A DNA stretch of 47,159 nucleotides. Source: Mycobacterium sp. UM_CSW (GTDB lineage: Bacteria; Actinomycetota; Actinomycetes; Mycobacteriales; Mycobacteriaceae). Location: positions 1 to 47,159 of the forward strand of contig NZ_AUWQ01000085.1 of assembly GCF_000455205.1 (NCBI RefSeq), in the 5' to 3' direction. Below the pieces are notes generated by a model. That model was not told the origin of the DNA and did no database searches. It saw nothing but the letters and a program-made list of their open reading frames with translations. Made by a program: the position numbers and the translations under genes. Position 1 is the first letter of the stretch. The number at the start of each line of letters is the position of its first letter. Positions 1-7,214 of this stretch are shown here, one piece after another.

Positions 1-529
1 CGCCGGCCCCGCCGGTGCCGCCGTGGCCGAACAGGCCTGCCGGCCCGCCGGCACCGCCGTCGTGCCCCAGCGCGCCTGACCCACCGTTGCCCCCGTTGCC
101 CCACAAGATTCCGCCCGGGCCGCCAGCCTGCCCGGTACCCGGTGTCCCGTTGGTGCCGTCGCCGATCAACGGGCGTCCCAACAACAGATTGGTGGGCGCA
201 TTGATCAAACCCAGGACGTCGTCCTCCAGGGTCTGCAGCGGAGACGCGTTCGCCGCCTCGGCGACCGCATAGGCGCCCTGCGCCCCGCGCAGGGCATGCA
301 TGAACTGGGTATGAAACGCCGCCGCCTGGGCGCTCAGACCCTGATAGCCCTGGCCGTAGTCGGAAAATAGCGCCGCGATGGCCACTGACACCTCATCGGC
401 GCCCGAAGCCAGCACCGTGGTCGTCGGGGCGGTCGCGACCGCGTTCGCTGCGCTGAGCGTCGAACCGATAGCCGCCAAATCCGTCGCCGCTACCTCCATC
501 GCGCTCGGCGCCGCGACCACAAACGACAT
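1..529 (-). CDS. PE_PGRS family protein, 3' end outside the window
   Basis: The gene is read leftwards and runs off position 1, so only about 176 residues are visible. The ATG at 529 follows a clear GGAGG and opens [18 protein letters not shown], the start of a PE domain of about 95 residues. A linker containing [10 protein letters not shown] follows, then the first Gly-Gly-Ala/Gly-Gly-Asn repeats ([21 protein letters not shown]) of the PGRS region. PE proteins are mycobacterial surface or secreted proteins that often depend on type VII secretion. The specific role cannot be told from the sequence. It shares the PE domain and the LLGRPLIG linker with the PE_PGRS gene at 780-2009, in the same orientation. 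Confidence 0.93.
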   Translation of the reverse strand, partial: MSFVVAAPSAMEVAATDLAAIGSTLSAANAVATAPTTTVLASGADEVSVAIAALFSDYGQGYQGLSAQAAAFHTQFMHALRGAQGAYAVAEAANASPLQTLEDDVLGLINAPTNLLLGRPLIGDGTNGTPGTGQAGGPGGILWGNGGNGGSGALGHDGGAGGPAGLFGHGGTGGAG

Positions 530-610
530 GCCACACCTCCCAGCAAACCGGTCAGAGTCGTTGGGACTCGAACACGATTGTTGAGCAGTGGCCGTCCGGT
601 GGCCTGAGTA

Positions 611-783
611 GCCGTCTACCTAAGTTGCGGTGCCGTCGTCGATCCAATACTTGCGCGCACCGCGGTGTGCATTGAGGGCACGTTGGTGAGGGCTTCCGAA
701 ACAGGGCGGCGACGTCGCACACCGCCGGGGAAACGCCGGAGCTGCTGACCCGGTTCCCGAAGGAACTGGCGATCCTGACCTAG
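611..783 (+). pseudogene. pepQ: Decayed 3' end of pepQ (Xaa-Pro dipeptidase)
   Basis: No complete gene is present, but two reading frames carry successive pieces of a prolidase C-terminus. From 611 the frame reads [12 protein letters not shown] and then VCIEGTLV, matching the PepQ region that normally reads like GSVVTVEPGV...GVRIEDTLVV. After about position 694 the match moves to another frame and reads [20 protein letters not shown] up to TAG at 781-783. In M. tuberculosis pepQ (Rv2535c) lies directly upstream of efp (Rv2534c) and ends, from memory, in nearly this peptide. Here the remnant is about 2.0 kb upstream of efp with PE genes between. It has a frameshift, and the His/Glu metal-ligand regions upstream are missing. 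The stop shares the CTAG at 780-783 with the stop of the opposing PE_PGRS gene. Confidence 0.78.
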
Positions 784-2009
784 CTGGTGCCGTTGGCCCC
801 GTGTGCGCCGAACAGTAGCCCGCCCCTGCCGCCGGGGCCGCCCTGGCCGTCGACGATGTCGATTCCGCCGTTGCCGCCGTTGCCGCCGTTGCCGACCAGG
901 ATCGCGTTGCCACCGGTGCCGCCGGCCCCGCCGCCCAGGCCGCCGCTGCCGTTGCCGCCGCCGCCCCCGTTACCGAACAGCGCGGCCCCGCCGCCGTTGC
1001 CGCCGGCCCCGCCGTTGAGTGCCGGGCCGCCGGGACCGCCCACTCCGCCGTTGCCGAACAGGGCGCCGGCCGTACCGCCGTTGCCTCCCCGGCCGCCTAC
1101 GGGGGCGTTGTTCGGGTCGGTGGCTTGGCCACCCCCGCCGCCGGCGCCACCGTCGCCCGCGAGGACGCCGCCGTGCCCTCCGGCGCCCCCGGCGCCACCG
1201 TTGTCTATGCTCGTGCCGCCAACGCCGCCGCCACCGCCGTTGCCGTAGAAGAAGCCGCCGTTGCCGCCGGCACCGCCGCCGCCGCCGGGTTCGAGGCCGC
1301 CCACGCCGCCCGCGCCGCCAAGCCCCCCGTTACCGAACAGACCGGCCGACCCACCGGCGCCGCCGACGCCGGCGGTTTGCAGCACGCTCGGACCGCCCGT
1401 CCCGCCGGCGCCGCCGGCACCGTAGATGAGGCCGCCGGCCCCGCCGCTCCCGCCGCGTGCGGATCCTCCTCCACCGCCGCCGGCGCCGCCATTCCCGAAC
1501 AGCCCGGCGGGCCCACCGGCGCCGCCGGACACGAAGTTGGCGGTGCTGGTGCCGCCGTTGCCGCCGTTGCCCCACAGGATTCCACCGGCCTGGCCGGGCG
1601 TGCCGACGCCGTTCGCATCGGTGAACCCGTTGGCGCCGTTGCCGATCAGCGGGCGGCCCAGCAGTATCTCGGTGGGCTCGTTGATCACTGCGAGGATGTC
1701 CTGTTCGAGGGTCTGCAGCGGGCCGGTATTGGCGGCCTCGGCGGCGGCGTACTGTGCCGTTCCGGCGTTCAGCAACTGGACGAATTGCTGGTGGAACTGG
1801 GCCGCCTGGGCGCTGAGCGCCTGATAGGCCTGCCCGTGCGCCCCGAACAGCGAGGCGATGGCCGCCGACACCTCGTCGCCGGCGGCCGCCAGCACGTTGG
1901 ACGTCGGGGCCGCGGCTGCGGCGTGGGCGGAGCGCAGCGCCGACTCGATGTTGGCCAGATCCGCTGCCGCCGACGACATCAACTCCGGCGCTGCAACAAC
2001 AAACGACAT
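780..2009 (-). CDS. PE_PGRS family protein, complete
   Basis: The protein has about 409 residues. Translation is placed at the ATG at 2009 ([18 protein letters not shown]) rather than six codons further upstream, because PE domains start with MSFV. The PE domain covers roughly residues 1-95. A linker with [13 protein letters not shown] and [10 protein letters not shown] follows, then a low-complexity Gly/Ala/Asn PGRS region to the C-terminus, built of GGAGG and LFGNGG units. The end [13 protein letters not shown] lacks a recognisable extra domain. Proteins of this family are exported and cell-surface associated. The gene is separate from the divergent PE gene at 2184 by 174 bases. The PGRS part makes long spurious open frames on the opposite strand, which I did not annotate. 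Confidence 0.95.
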   Translation of the reverse strand: MSFVVAAPELMSSAAADLANIESALRSAHAAAAAPTSNVLAAAGDEVSAAIASLFGAHGQAYQALSAQAAQFHQQFVQLLNAGTAQYAAAEAANTGPLQTLEQDILAVINEPTEILLGRPLIGNGANGFTDANGVGTPGQAGGILWGNGGNGGTSTANFVSGGAGGPAGLFGNGGAGGGGGGSARGGSGGAGGLIYGAGGAGGTGGPSVLQTAGVGGAGGSAGLFGNGGLGGAGGVGGLEPGGGGGAGGNGGFFYGNGGGGGVGGTSIDNGGAGGAGGHGGVLAGDGGAGGGGGQATDPNNAPVGGRGGNGGTAGALFGNGGVGGPGGPALNGGAGGNGGGAALFGNGGGGGNGSGGLGGGAGGTGGNAILVGNGGNGGNGGIDIVDGQGGPGGRGGLLFGAHGANGTS

Positions 2010-2183
2010 GTCATCCCACCTATCCACTCGGGCCGTATGCCGGTGACGCTAACGGCCGCGAGCGTCGGCGCGAATCAGGGATTTCCCTACAATTCCGCGC
2101 AGCCGGTTGCCGCGAGCGCGACGCCCAAAGTTGGCCCTTTGTTAAGCTCCCGCGGGCTAGGCTGACCGGATGCGAGAGCCGAC

Positions 2184-2696
2184 ATGCCGTATTTGACCGC
2201 AACGCCGGAGGTAATCGCTTCCGCGGCAACGGATTTGGCAGGCATCGGCTCGAATCTCAGTGCCGCCCACGCCGCGGCGGCCACCCCGACCCTCGCGGTG
2301 TCGCCCGCGGCCGCCGACGAGGTGTCGGTGACAATCGCGAACTTCTTCTCCCGGCACGCCCAGCAGTACCAGGCGCAAGCCGGGCAGGCGGCGGCGGCTC
2401 AGGAGCAGTTCGTGCAGCAGCTGACCAACGGCGCGGGCTCGTATGCGGCCGCCGAGGCCGCCAACGCCGCATTGCTGCCGCCCGCGGAATCGATTACCGG
2501 CGCCATATCGGCCCTATGGGGCGATGTGCAGAATTTCTTCACAGGCGCCCTCACCACTTTCGAGCAGATGCTCAATCAATTGGCGGGATTTCTGCTTCCG
2601 TTGATTCGCGAAGCCATCGCCTTTTCGACTGCGTTTTTCTTCGTGTTCGTGCTGCCGACGATCGACATTGCGCTGAATATCCTGGTCGCCCTGTAG
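2184..2696 (+). CDS. PE family protein with hydrophobic C-terminal tail
   Basis: The protein has 170 residues. The N-terminus (MPYLTATPEVIASAATDL) and the following Ala-rich helical hairpin (AAADEVSVTIANFFSRHAQQ) match a PE domain of about 95 residues. There is no PGRS repeat. Instead the last 60-70 residues form an amphipathic or hydrophobic segment (QLAGFLLPLIREAIAFSTAF, then FVFVLPTIDIALNILVAL), which suggests membrane insertion. PE proteins usually act with PPE partners exported by ESX systems, but no PPE gene adjoins this one. It lies between the PE_PGRS pair and efp, where M. tuberculosis has pepQ next to efp, so it appears to be part of a PE insertion. Its function is unknown. Confidence 0.85.
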   Translation: MPYLTATPEVIASAATDLAGIGSNLSAAHAAAATPTLAVSPAAADEVSVTIANFFSRHAQQYQAQAGQAAAAQEQFVQQLTNGAGSYAAAEAANAALLPPAESITGAISALWGDVQNFFTGALTTFEQMLNQLAGFLLPLIREAIAFSTAFFFVFVLPTIDIALNILVAL

Positions 2697-2821
2697 GGCC
2701 CGGGGTGCGCGTGATCACGGGCGCACGGTTCGGACCGGCGCCGCGACGCGGGTAATCTGCATGGGGCGAACCGACAGCGAAGTTCGCCGAGCACTGCCAT
2801 CCCTTAGGAGATACACCGACC

Positions 2822-3385
2822 GTGGCTTCGACTGCCGACTTCAAGAACGGACTGGTGCTGGAGATCGACGGCCAGCTATGGCAGATCGTCGAGTTCCAGC
2901 ACGTCAAACCCGGCAAGGGGCCGGCCTTCGTGCGCACGAAGCTGAAGAACGTGCTGTCCGGCAAGGTGGTCGACAAGACGTACAACGCGGGCGTCAAGGT
3001 GGAGACGGCCACCGTAGACCGCCGCGACGCGACCTACCTGTACCACGACGGCTCGGACTTTGTGTTCATGGACAGCCAGGACTACGAGCAGCACCCGCTG
3101 CCCGAGTCCCTGGTCGGCGACGCCTCGCGGTTCCTGCTGGAGGGTCTGCCCGTTCAGATCGCGTTCCACAACGGGGCGCCGCTCTACATCGAGCTGCCGG
3201 TGTCGGTCGAGCTCGAGGTCACCCACACCGAACCGGGCCTGCAGGGCGACCGGTCCAGCGCCGGCACCAAGCCGGCCACGCTGGAGACCGGCGCGGAGAT
3301 CCAGGTGCCGCTGTTCATCAACACCGGGGACAAGCTGAAGGTGGACTCGCGCGACGGTAGCTACCTGGGGCGCGTCAACGCGTGA
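2822..3385 (+). CDS. efp: Elongation factor P
   Basis: The protein has 187 residues, the usual EF-P length, and starts at GTG 2822 after TTAGGAGATACACC. EF-P binds ribosomes stalled at proline-rich sequences and promotes peptide-bond formation. The three beta-barrel domains can be followed: a KOW-like N-terminal domain, a middle OB domain and a C-terminal OB domain ending [10 protein letters not shown]. The domain I loop reads PGKGPAF at residues 30-36, placing Lys32 at the tip between two prolines. This is the actinobacterial form reported to work without lysine modification. It is followed after 9 bases by nusB, as in M. tuberculosis. Confidence 0.98.
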   Translation: MASTADFKNGLVLEIDGQLWQIVEFQHVKPGKGPAFVRTKLKNVLSGKVVDKTYNAGVKVETATVDRRDATYLYHDGSDFVFMDSQDYEQHPLPESLVGDASRFLLEGLPVQIAFHNGAPLYIELPVSVELEVTHTEPGLQGDRSSAGTKPATLETGAEIQVPLFINTGDKLKVDSRDGSYLGRVNA

Positions 3386-3394
3386 GCGGGCCGC

Positions 3395-3853
3395 ATGGCT
3401 GCTAAGGGACGCCATCAGGCGCGCAAACGCGCCGTCGACCTGTTGTTCGAGGCCGAGGCCCGGGAGCTGACCCCGGCCGAAGTGGTCGACGTCCGCACCG
3501 CGCTCGCCGACGCGAATCCCGACGTGTCGCCGCTGTACCCGTACACCGCCGCCGCGGCGAGGGGTGTCGGTGAGCACCTCGCCCACATCGACGACCTCAT
3601 CAGTTCCCACCTGCAGGGCTGGACGCTGGACCGGCTGCCCGCGGTCGACCGGGCGATTCTGCGCGTCGCGGTGTGGGAGTTGCTCTACGCCGACGACGTC
3701 CCCGAGCCCGTCGCCGTCGACGAGGCCGTGCAGCTGGCCAAGGAGCTGTCCACCGACGAGTCGCCGGGCTTCGTCAACGGGGTGCTCGGCCAGGTCATGC
3801 TGGTCACCCCGCAGATCCGCGCGGCCGCCAAGGCGGTCCGCGAAGAACAATGA
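3395..3853 (+). CDS. nusB: Transcription antitermination factor NusB
   Basis: The protein has 152 residues. It begins [20 protein letters not shown], the basic all-helical N-terminus that binds boxA RNA. The C-terminal NusB signature follows ([20 protein letters not shown], then [12 protein letters not shown]). NusB with S10/NusE assembles the antitermination complex on rRNA leaders in the cytoplasm. The gene lies 9 bases after efp and its TGA overlaps the start of the next gene (ATGA at 3850-3853), so the three are very probably co-transcribed. Confidence 0.97.
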   Translation: MAAKGRHQARKRAVDLLFEAEARELTPAEVVDVRTALADANPDVSPLYPYTAAAARGVGEHLAHIDDLISSHLQGWTLDRLPAVDRAILRVAVWELLYADDVPEPVAVDEAVQLAKELSTDESPGFVNGVLGQVMLVTPQIRAAAKAVREEQ

Positions 3854-4236
3854 CCCGGTTGGAGCTGCGCGTCGCCGTCGCGGCCTTCCTGGCCGCGACG
3901 GTGGTGCTGGGCGCCGTCGTGTGCGCGGCCTACGGGTGGAGCATCGTCGCGTCGGCGCTCGCGATCTACGCGCTGGGCGTCGGAGCCTGGCTCTACCACT
4001 CGATCGAACGGCTCATGGTGGCCCGCCGCATCAGCACGGTCCGTTCGGCCGCCCGGCCGCTGCAGCCGCTGCTGCCGGTGATGGCCGCCATCATGGGTTT
4101 GACGCAGGCCGTGGTGCGCTCGCTGAGCGACGTCACCGAGCTGCCGGCGCGCAGCCGGGAGTTCCCCGTGCTGCGCTGGATGGACTCGAGGGCAAACCGG
4201 CGGATCGTTGATGCCGACGACGAACTGGACGGCTGA
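3850..4236 (+). CDS. Rv2532c-like small membrane protein
   Basis: The protein has 128 residues starting at the ATG that overlaps the nusB stop. Two hydrophobic stretches lie near the N-terminus ([20 protein letters not shown] and [18 protein letters not shown]), so two membrane spans are likely, followed by a cytoplasmic tail rich in Arg and Asp. Its place directly after efp-nusB and upstream of the adi locus matches Rv2532c of M. tuberculosis. No enzymatic motif is visible and the function is unknown. Confidence 0.85.
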   Translation: MTRLELRVAVAAFLAATVVLGAVVCAAYGWSIVASALAIYALGVGAWLYHSIERLMVARRISTVRSAARPLQPLLPVMAAIMGLTQAVVRSLSDVTELPARSREFPVLRWMDSRANRRIVDADDELDG

Positions 4237-4250
4237 ACCGGGAGCGGCTC

Positions 4251-5771
4251 GTGATCACTTTGGACCGCTTGGTCAACGTGCTGGGGGGTTACGGGGTCAG
4301 GTTGCGATGGTCTTCGGTGCCGAGGTCGACCGAACTGCGCAGCGTGGTGATTCACGAGTCAGCTGCCGCGCGTCCGCCCGTGGGCGACGTGTTGCTCGCG
4401 ATCGGGGCCGGCTCCATGCGGGAAGCCGTCGACTGGGCGGCGTCCGCCCGCGCGGTGGTGCTGTTGGCGCGCGGCGACGAGGAGCCGACGCCGTCCGACG
4501 GCGGTGCCGAGCCCGGCGCGGTGATGGTGCTCGACCCGTTGGTGTCGTGGAGCGAGGTCGCCGCGGTGGTCTACGGGCTGGTGCTGGAGGGCCGCGAGAC
4601 CGAATCCGGGCGCGGCCCAACGGATTTGTTCGCGCTGGCCGACAGCCTGGCCGTGTCGACCGGCGGTGCGGTGACTATCGAGGACGGGCGGTTGCGGCTG
4701 CTGGCGTATTCGCGGCCGCAGCAGCACGCCGACCCGGCGCGCGTCGAAACGATCCTGGGCCGCCAGGCCCCCGAGCGGCTGCGGGCGCTCTTCGAGGAGC
4801 GGGGCGTGTTCGCACACCTGGCCGCCTCCGACGACCCGGTGTTCGTGGGCGCCGACGCAGAGCACGGCCTGACCGGGCGCATGGTGGTCGCGGTGCGGTC
4901 CGGACGGGAGCTGCTGGGCTCGGTGTGGGTGGCCTGCTCGGCCCCGTTGGACGGCGCCGAGCGGGACGCGCTGACCGACGGCGCCCACACGGTGGCCCTG
5001 CATCTGCTCCGCTCCCGAGCCAGCGCGGACTTGGAGCGCCAGGTCGAATCCGAGCTGGTGATTCGCTTGTTGGAGGGCACCATCGAGGCCGCGACGCTGG
5101 CCAGCCGACTGGGCCTGCCGCGCGGACCGCTGCGGGTGATCGCGCTGCAAGCGGTCATCGACGGCGAGCGCGACGCCGCCTTGCTGTTGGCGTTCGAGCG
5201 CGCCACCGCGGGGTTCGGTTGGTCCCGACCCGGTCGCAGCGCGCTGGCCGGAAACACCGTCTACACCGTCCTTCGCGCCGAGCCGGTCGACTCGGCGCGT
5301 CGCTGGATAAGCGATCTGACGGCGGCCATGCCCGAAGCCGTGGGCGTTGCGGCCGGGATCAGTGGGCCGGCCGACGTGGCGGACCTCGTCGCCGCGCGCC
5401 GGGAAGCCGACGAGTGTCTGGCGCTGCACGAATCGGGCGGCGGGGTGCCGCCGGCGTACGACGAGGCGTGGGACGAGATCCTGCTGCAGCGGCTGCGCAC
5501 CGCGGCGCGAGCCGGTCGGCTGCCGGACGGTGGACCGGTCGCCGAATTACGTCGCCACGACCGGGCGAACTCGACCGACTATGTCGCCACGCTGCGGGCC
5601 TGGTTGGAGGCCCAGGGCGACCCGGTGCGCGCGGGTGAGCGGCTGGGGGTGCACGAGAACACCGTGCGATACCGGCTGCGCAAGATGGCCGAGATAACCA
5701 ACCTGCCGCTGGACGACGCCAAGAAGCGGCTGGCTATGACGATCGAGTTGGCGGCCACCGACACGGATTGA
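4251..5771 (+). CDS. PucR/CdaR-type transcriptional regulator
   Basis: The protein has 506 residues from GTG 4251, with GGGAGCGG just upstream. The N-terminal part (about 1-160) resembles a purine-catabolism PucR sensor domain. The middle (about 150-350) resembles a GGDEF-like/CdaR region. The C-terminus has the PucR helix-turn-helix (LGVHENTVRYRLRKMAEITN, near residue 470). This family usually activates nearby catabolic genes in response to a small ligand. It is 14 bases after the Rv2532c-like gene. This gene is not present at the corresponding site in M. tuberculosis as I recall it. The regulated genes and the ligand are unknown; adi, 1.4 kb downstream, is a possible target. Confidence 0.88.
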   Translation: MITLDRLVNVLGGYGVRLRWSSVPRSTELRSVVIHESAAARPPVGDVLLAIGAGSMREAVDWAASARAVVLLARGDEEPTPSDGGAEPGAVMVLDPLVSWSEVAAVVYGLVLEGRETESGRGPTDLFALADSLAVSTGGAVTIEDGRLRLLAYSRPQQHADPARVETILGRQAPERLRALFEERGVFAHLAASDDPVFVGADAEHGLTGRMVVAVRSGRELLGSVWVACSAPLDGAERDALTDGAHTVALHLLRSRASADLERQVESELVIRLLEGTIEAATLASRLGLPRGPLRVIALQAVIDGERDAALLLAFERATAGFGWSRPGRSALAGNTVYTVLRAEPVDSARRWISDLTAAMPEAVGVAAGISGPADVADLVAARREADECLALHESGGGVPPAYDEAWDEILLQRLRTAARAGRLPDGGPVAELRRHDRANSTDYVATLRAWLEAQGDPVRAGERLGVHENTVRYRLRKMAEITNLPLDDAKKRLAMTIELAATDTD

Positions 5772-5900
5772 CGCCGTCCGCACTGTCGGAACGCGACAAT
5801 GCGCGCCGCCCGTGTTGTCCGGCCGGCGCAAAGCCTTTGGCCCGCATCCCGGCCACGATGGAGTTGTCAACCAATGCCCCGGTTTTGAGGTGACCGTACC

Positions 5901-6503
5901 ATGACCACTCCGCGCCCCGACGAGATGGAAACGCTCGAGGTTCCCGCGCGCATGCCGCCGCTGCTCGTTCGGCTTTTCGGGCGGAATCCGTTGGTGCGCA
6001 GCACCGACCGCGTCGAAGCGTTGCTTCTGGTGTTCGCGTTCGTGGTGTCGATCATCGCCCTTCCCGTCGCGGCCGCCGTCGGGACCGCGGTCCACGACAG
6101 TCGCAGCCGCGTCTACGCCGCGCAGGCGCAGACCCACCAGAAAGCCACCGCGACGATCACGGGAGATCCCCGGGCCGACCGCAATCTGTCCAGCCCGACG
6201 GTAACCGCGCCGGCGCGATGGGTCGTCGCCGGCGACGAACACGCCGGCCTGGTTGTCGTCGATCGGGCCACCAAACCCGGCGAGCGCGTTGATATTTGGG
6301 TAGACGAGCAAGGCCTGCCGGTCGGCAAGCCGGTGTTCTCCGCGAAGGACGAAGCCGTGGCGACCGGGACGGCCATCTGGTTCGGCGTCGTCATCGGGGC
6401 GGCGGTGCTGTTCGGGATGGCGCGCATCTTCCTTGACCGCAAGCGCCATGCCGGCTGGCAGCGAGACTTCGACCGCATGGTCGGCGACCGCACCGCCGAA
6501 TAG
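5901..6503 (+). CDS. Rv1733c-like two-span membrane protein
   Basis: The protein has 200 residues. The N-terminus carries the family motif LFGRNPLVRSTDRVEALLL, followed by a first membrane span (FAFVVSIIALPVAAAVGTAV, about residues 50-70). An external region of about 90 residues comes next. A second span follows (TAIWFGVVIGAAVLFGMARI), then a basic tail (DRKRHAGWQRDFDRM). This layout matches the Rv1733c family of probable conserved transmembrane proteins, several of which belong to the DosR dormancy regulon in M. tuberculosis. The reaction or partner is unknown. No DosR box was identified in the upstream 129 bases. Confidence 0.8.
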   Translation: MTTPRPDEMETLEVPARMPPLLVRLFGRNPLVRSTDRVEALLLVFAFVVSIIALPVAAAVGTAVHDSRSRVYAAQAQTHQKATATITGDPRADRNLSSPTVTAPARWVVAGDEHAGLVVVDRATKPGERVDIWVDEQGLPVGKPVFSAKDEAVATGTAIWFGVVIGAAVLFGMARIFLDRKRHAGWQRDFDRMVGDRTAE

Positions 6504-6622
6504 CGAAGCCCTGCAGAATCTTCGAAGACCTGCCCACCGCGGGCGCCGAGTCGTCAGGGGCGGTTGCCCCGCTGCGGCCCGTCCCTGACGACACTTCCTG
6601 GAAATGAAGGAGATCAACGAAA

Positions 6623-7078
6623 ATGCGCGACCAACAAGGAATTTGCCTGACCCGACACGAGTACGGCCGCCTGCTGAACGAGCTCGCGGCGCTGCGCTCG
6701 CGGCGCAGCATCGAAGTGCCGGACGACTTCATGGATTACGACGCCAACCGGATAGCGCGCTACTCGGCGCGCCGGGCGCGCATCCGTGAGATCGAGGATC
6801 TGCTGGCTCGTGCGATCGTGACGGAGGACAGGAACGCCGCCGAGCCGGGCACGATCGTCACCATCCGCTACGAGGGCACCGGCGAGACCGAAACCTTTCG
6901 GCTGGGCCGGTACGGCGCCAACGACGACAACATCAAGGTGTACTCGACGCTGTCGCCGCTGGGCCGCGCGATTGCCGGTGCGCGCCCCGGGGAACGACGG
7001 GTCTACTCGATTCCCGACGGCGCCGACCTGATCGTGACGCTGATCAGCGCGGTGCCCGACGTCGCCGTGGTCGCATGA
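6623..7078 (+). CDS. GreA/GreB-like RNA polymerase-binding protein
   Basis: The protein has 151 residues. An AAGGAG lies about 11 bases before the ATG. The N-terminal half (about 1-70) is charged and helical, consistent with the Gre coiled coil (LTRHEYGRLLNELAAL; RRARIREIEDLLARA). The C-terminal half matches the Gre FKBP-like domain (TIVTIRYEGTGETETFRLG; LSPLGRAIAGARPGERRVYS). Gre-type factors enter the secondary channel of RNA polymerase and may rescue backtracked complexes. The acidic tip appears as VPDDFMDYDAN rather than the canonical GreA DLSENAEY type, so cleavage activity is uncertain. It may be closer to Rnk/Rv3788-type proteins. Its stop overlaps the start of a small membrane-peptide gene. 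Confidence 0.85.
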   Translation: MRDQQGICLTRHEYGRLLNELAALRSRRSIEVPDDFMDYDANRIARYSARRARIREIEDLLARAIVTEDRNAAEPGTIVTIRYEGTGETETFRLGRYGANDDNIKVYSTLSPLGRAIAGARPGERRVYSIPDGADLIVTLISAVPDVAVVA

Positions 7079-7176
7079 TCCTCGAGCTGGTCGACCCCGT
7101 GGCCATGCTGTTTCTCTTGATGGCGACGGCCGGGCTCGTCGTGGCCGTCGCCTACGGCAAATCGGACGGCCGATAA
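7075..7176 (+). CDS. 33-residue single-span membrane peptide
   Basis: The ATG at 7075-7077 overlaps the TGA of the GreA-like gene in an ATGA arrangement and reads 33 codons to TAA at 7174-7176. The peptide starts MILELVDPVAMLFLLMATAG and continues into LVVAVAYGKSDGR. This gives one predicted membrane helix of about 20 residues with a short polar tail. The coupling and the clean hydrophobic pattern argue for a real gene, but there is no homology evidence. No function is proposed. Confidence 0.5.
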   Translation: MILELVDPVAMLFLLMATAGLVVAVAYGKSDGR

Positions 7177-7214
7177 TCATCGCGCCCGCGGCGAGGCCGG
7201 GCCACAATGACCAG

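Noticed and set aside
780-1660. Repetitive GCCGCCGTTGCC-like DNA as a CRISPR or tandem array
   Set aside because: The repeats are codon-level PGRS repeats in one reading frame, with no spacers of fixed length.
787-1824. Long open frames opposite the PE_PGRS genes, rich in Pro or Arg
   Set aside because: They are the complements of Gly/Ala-rich PGRS repeats, with low-complexity products and no start signals.
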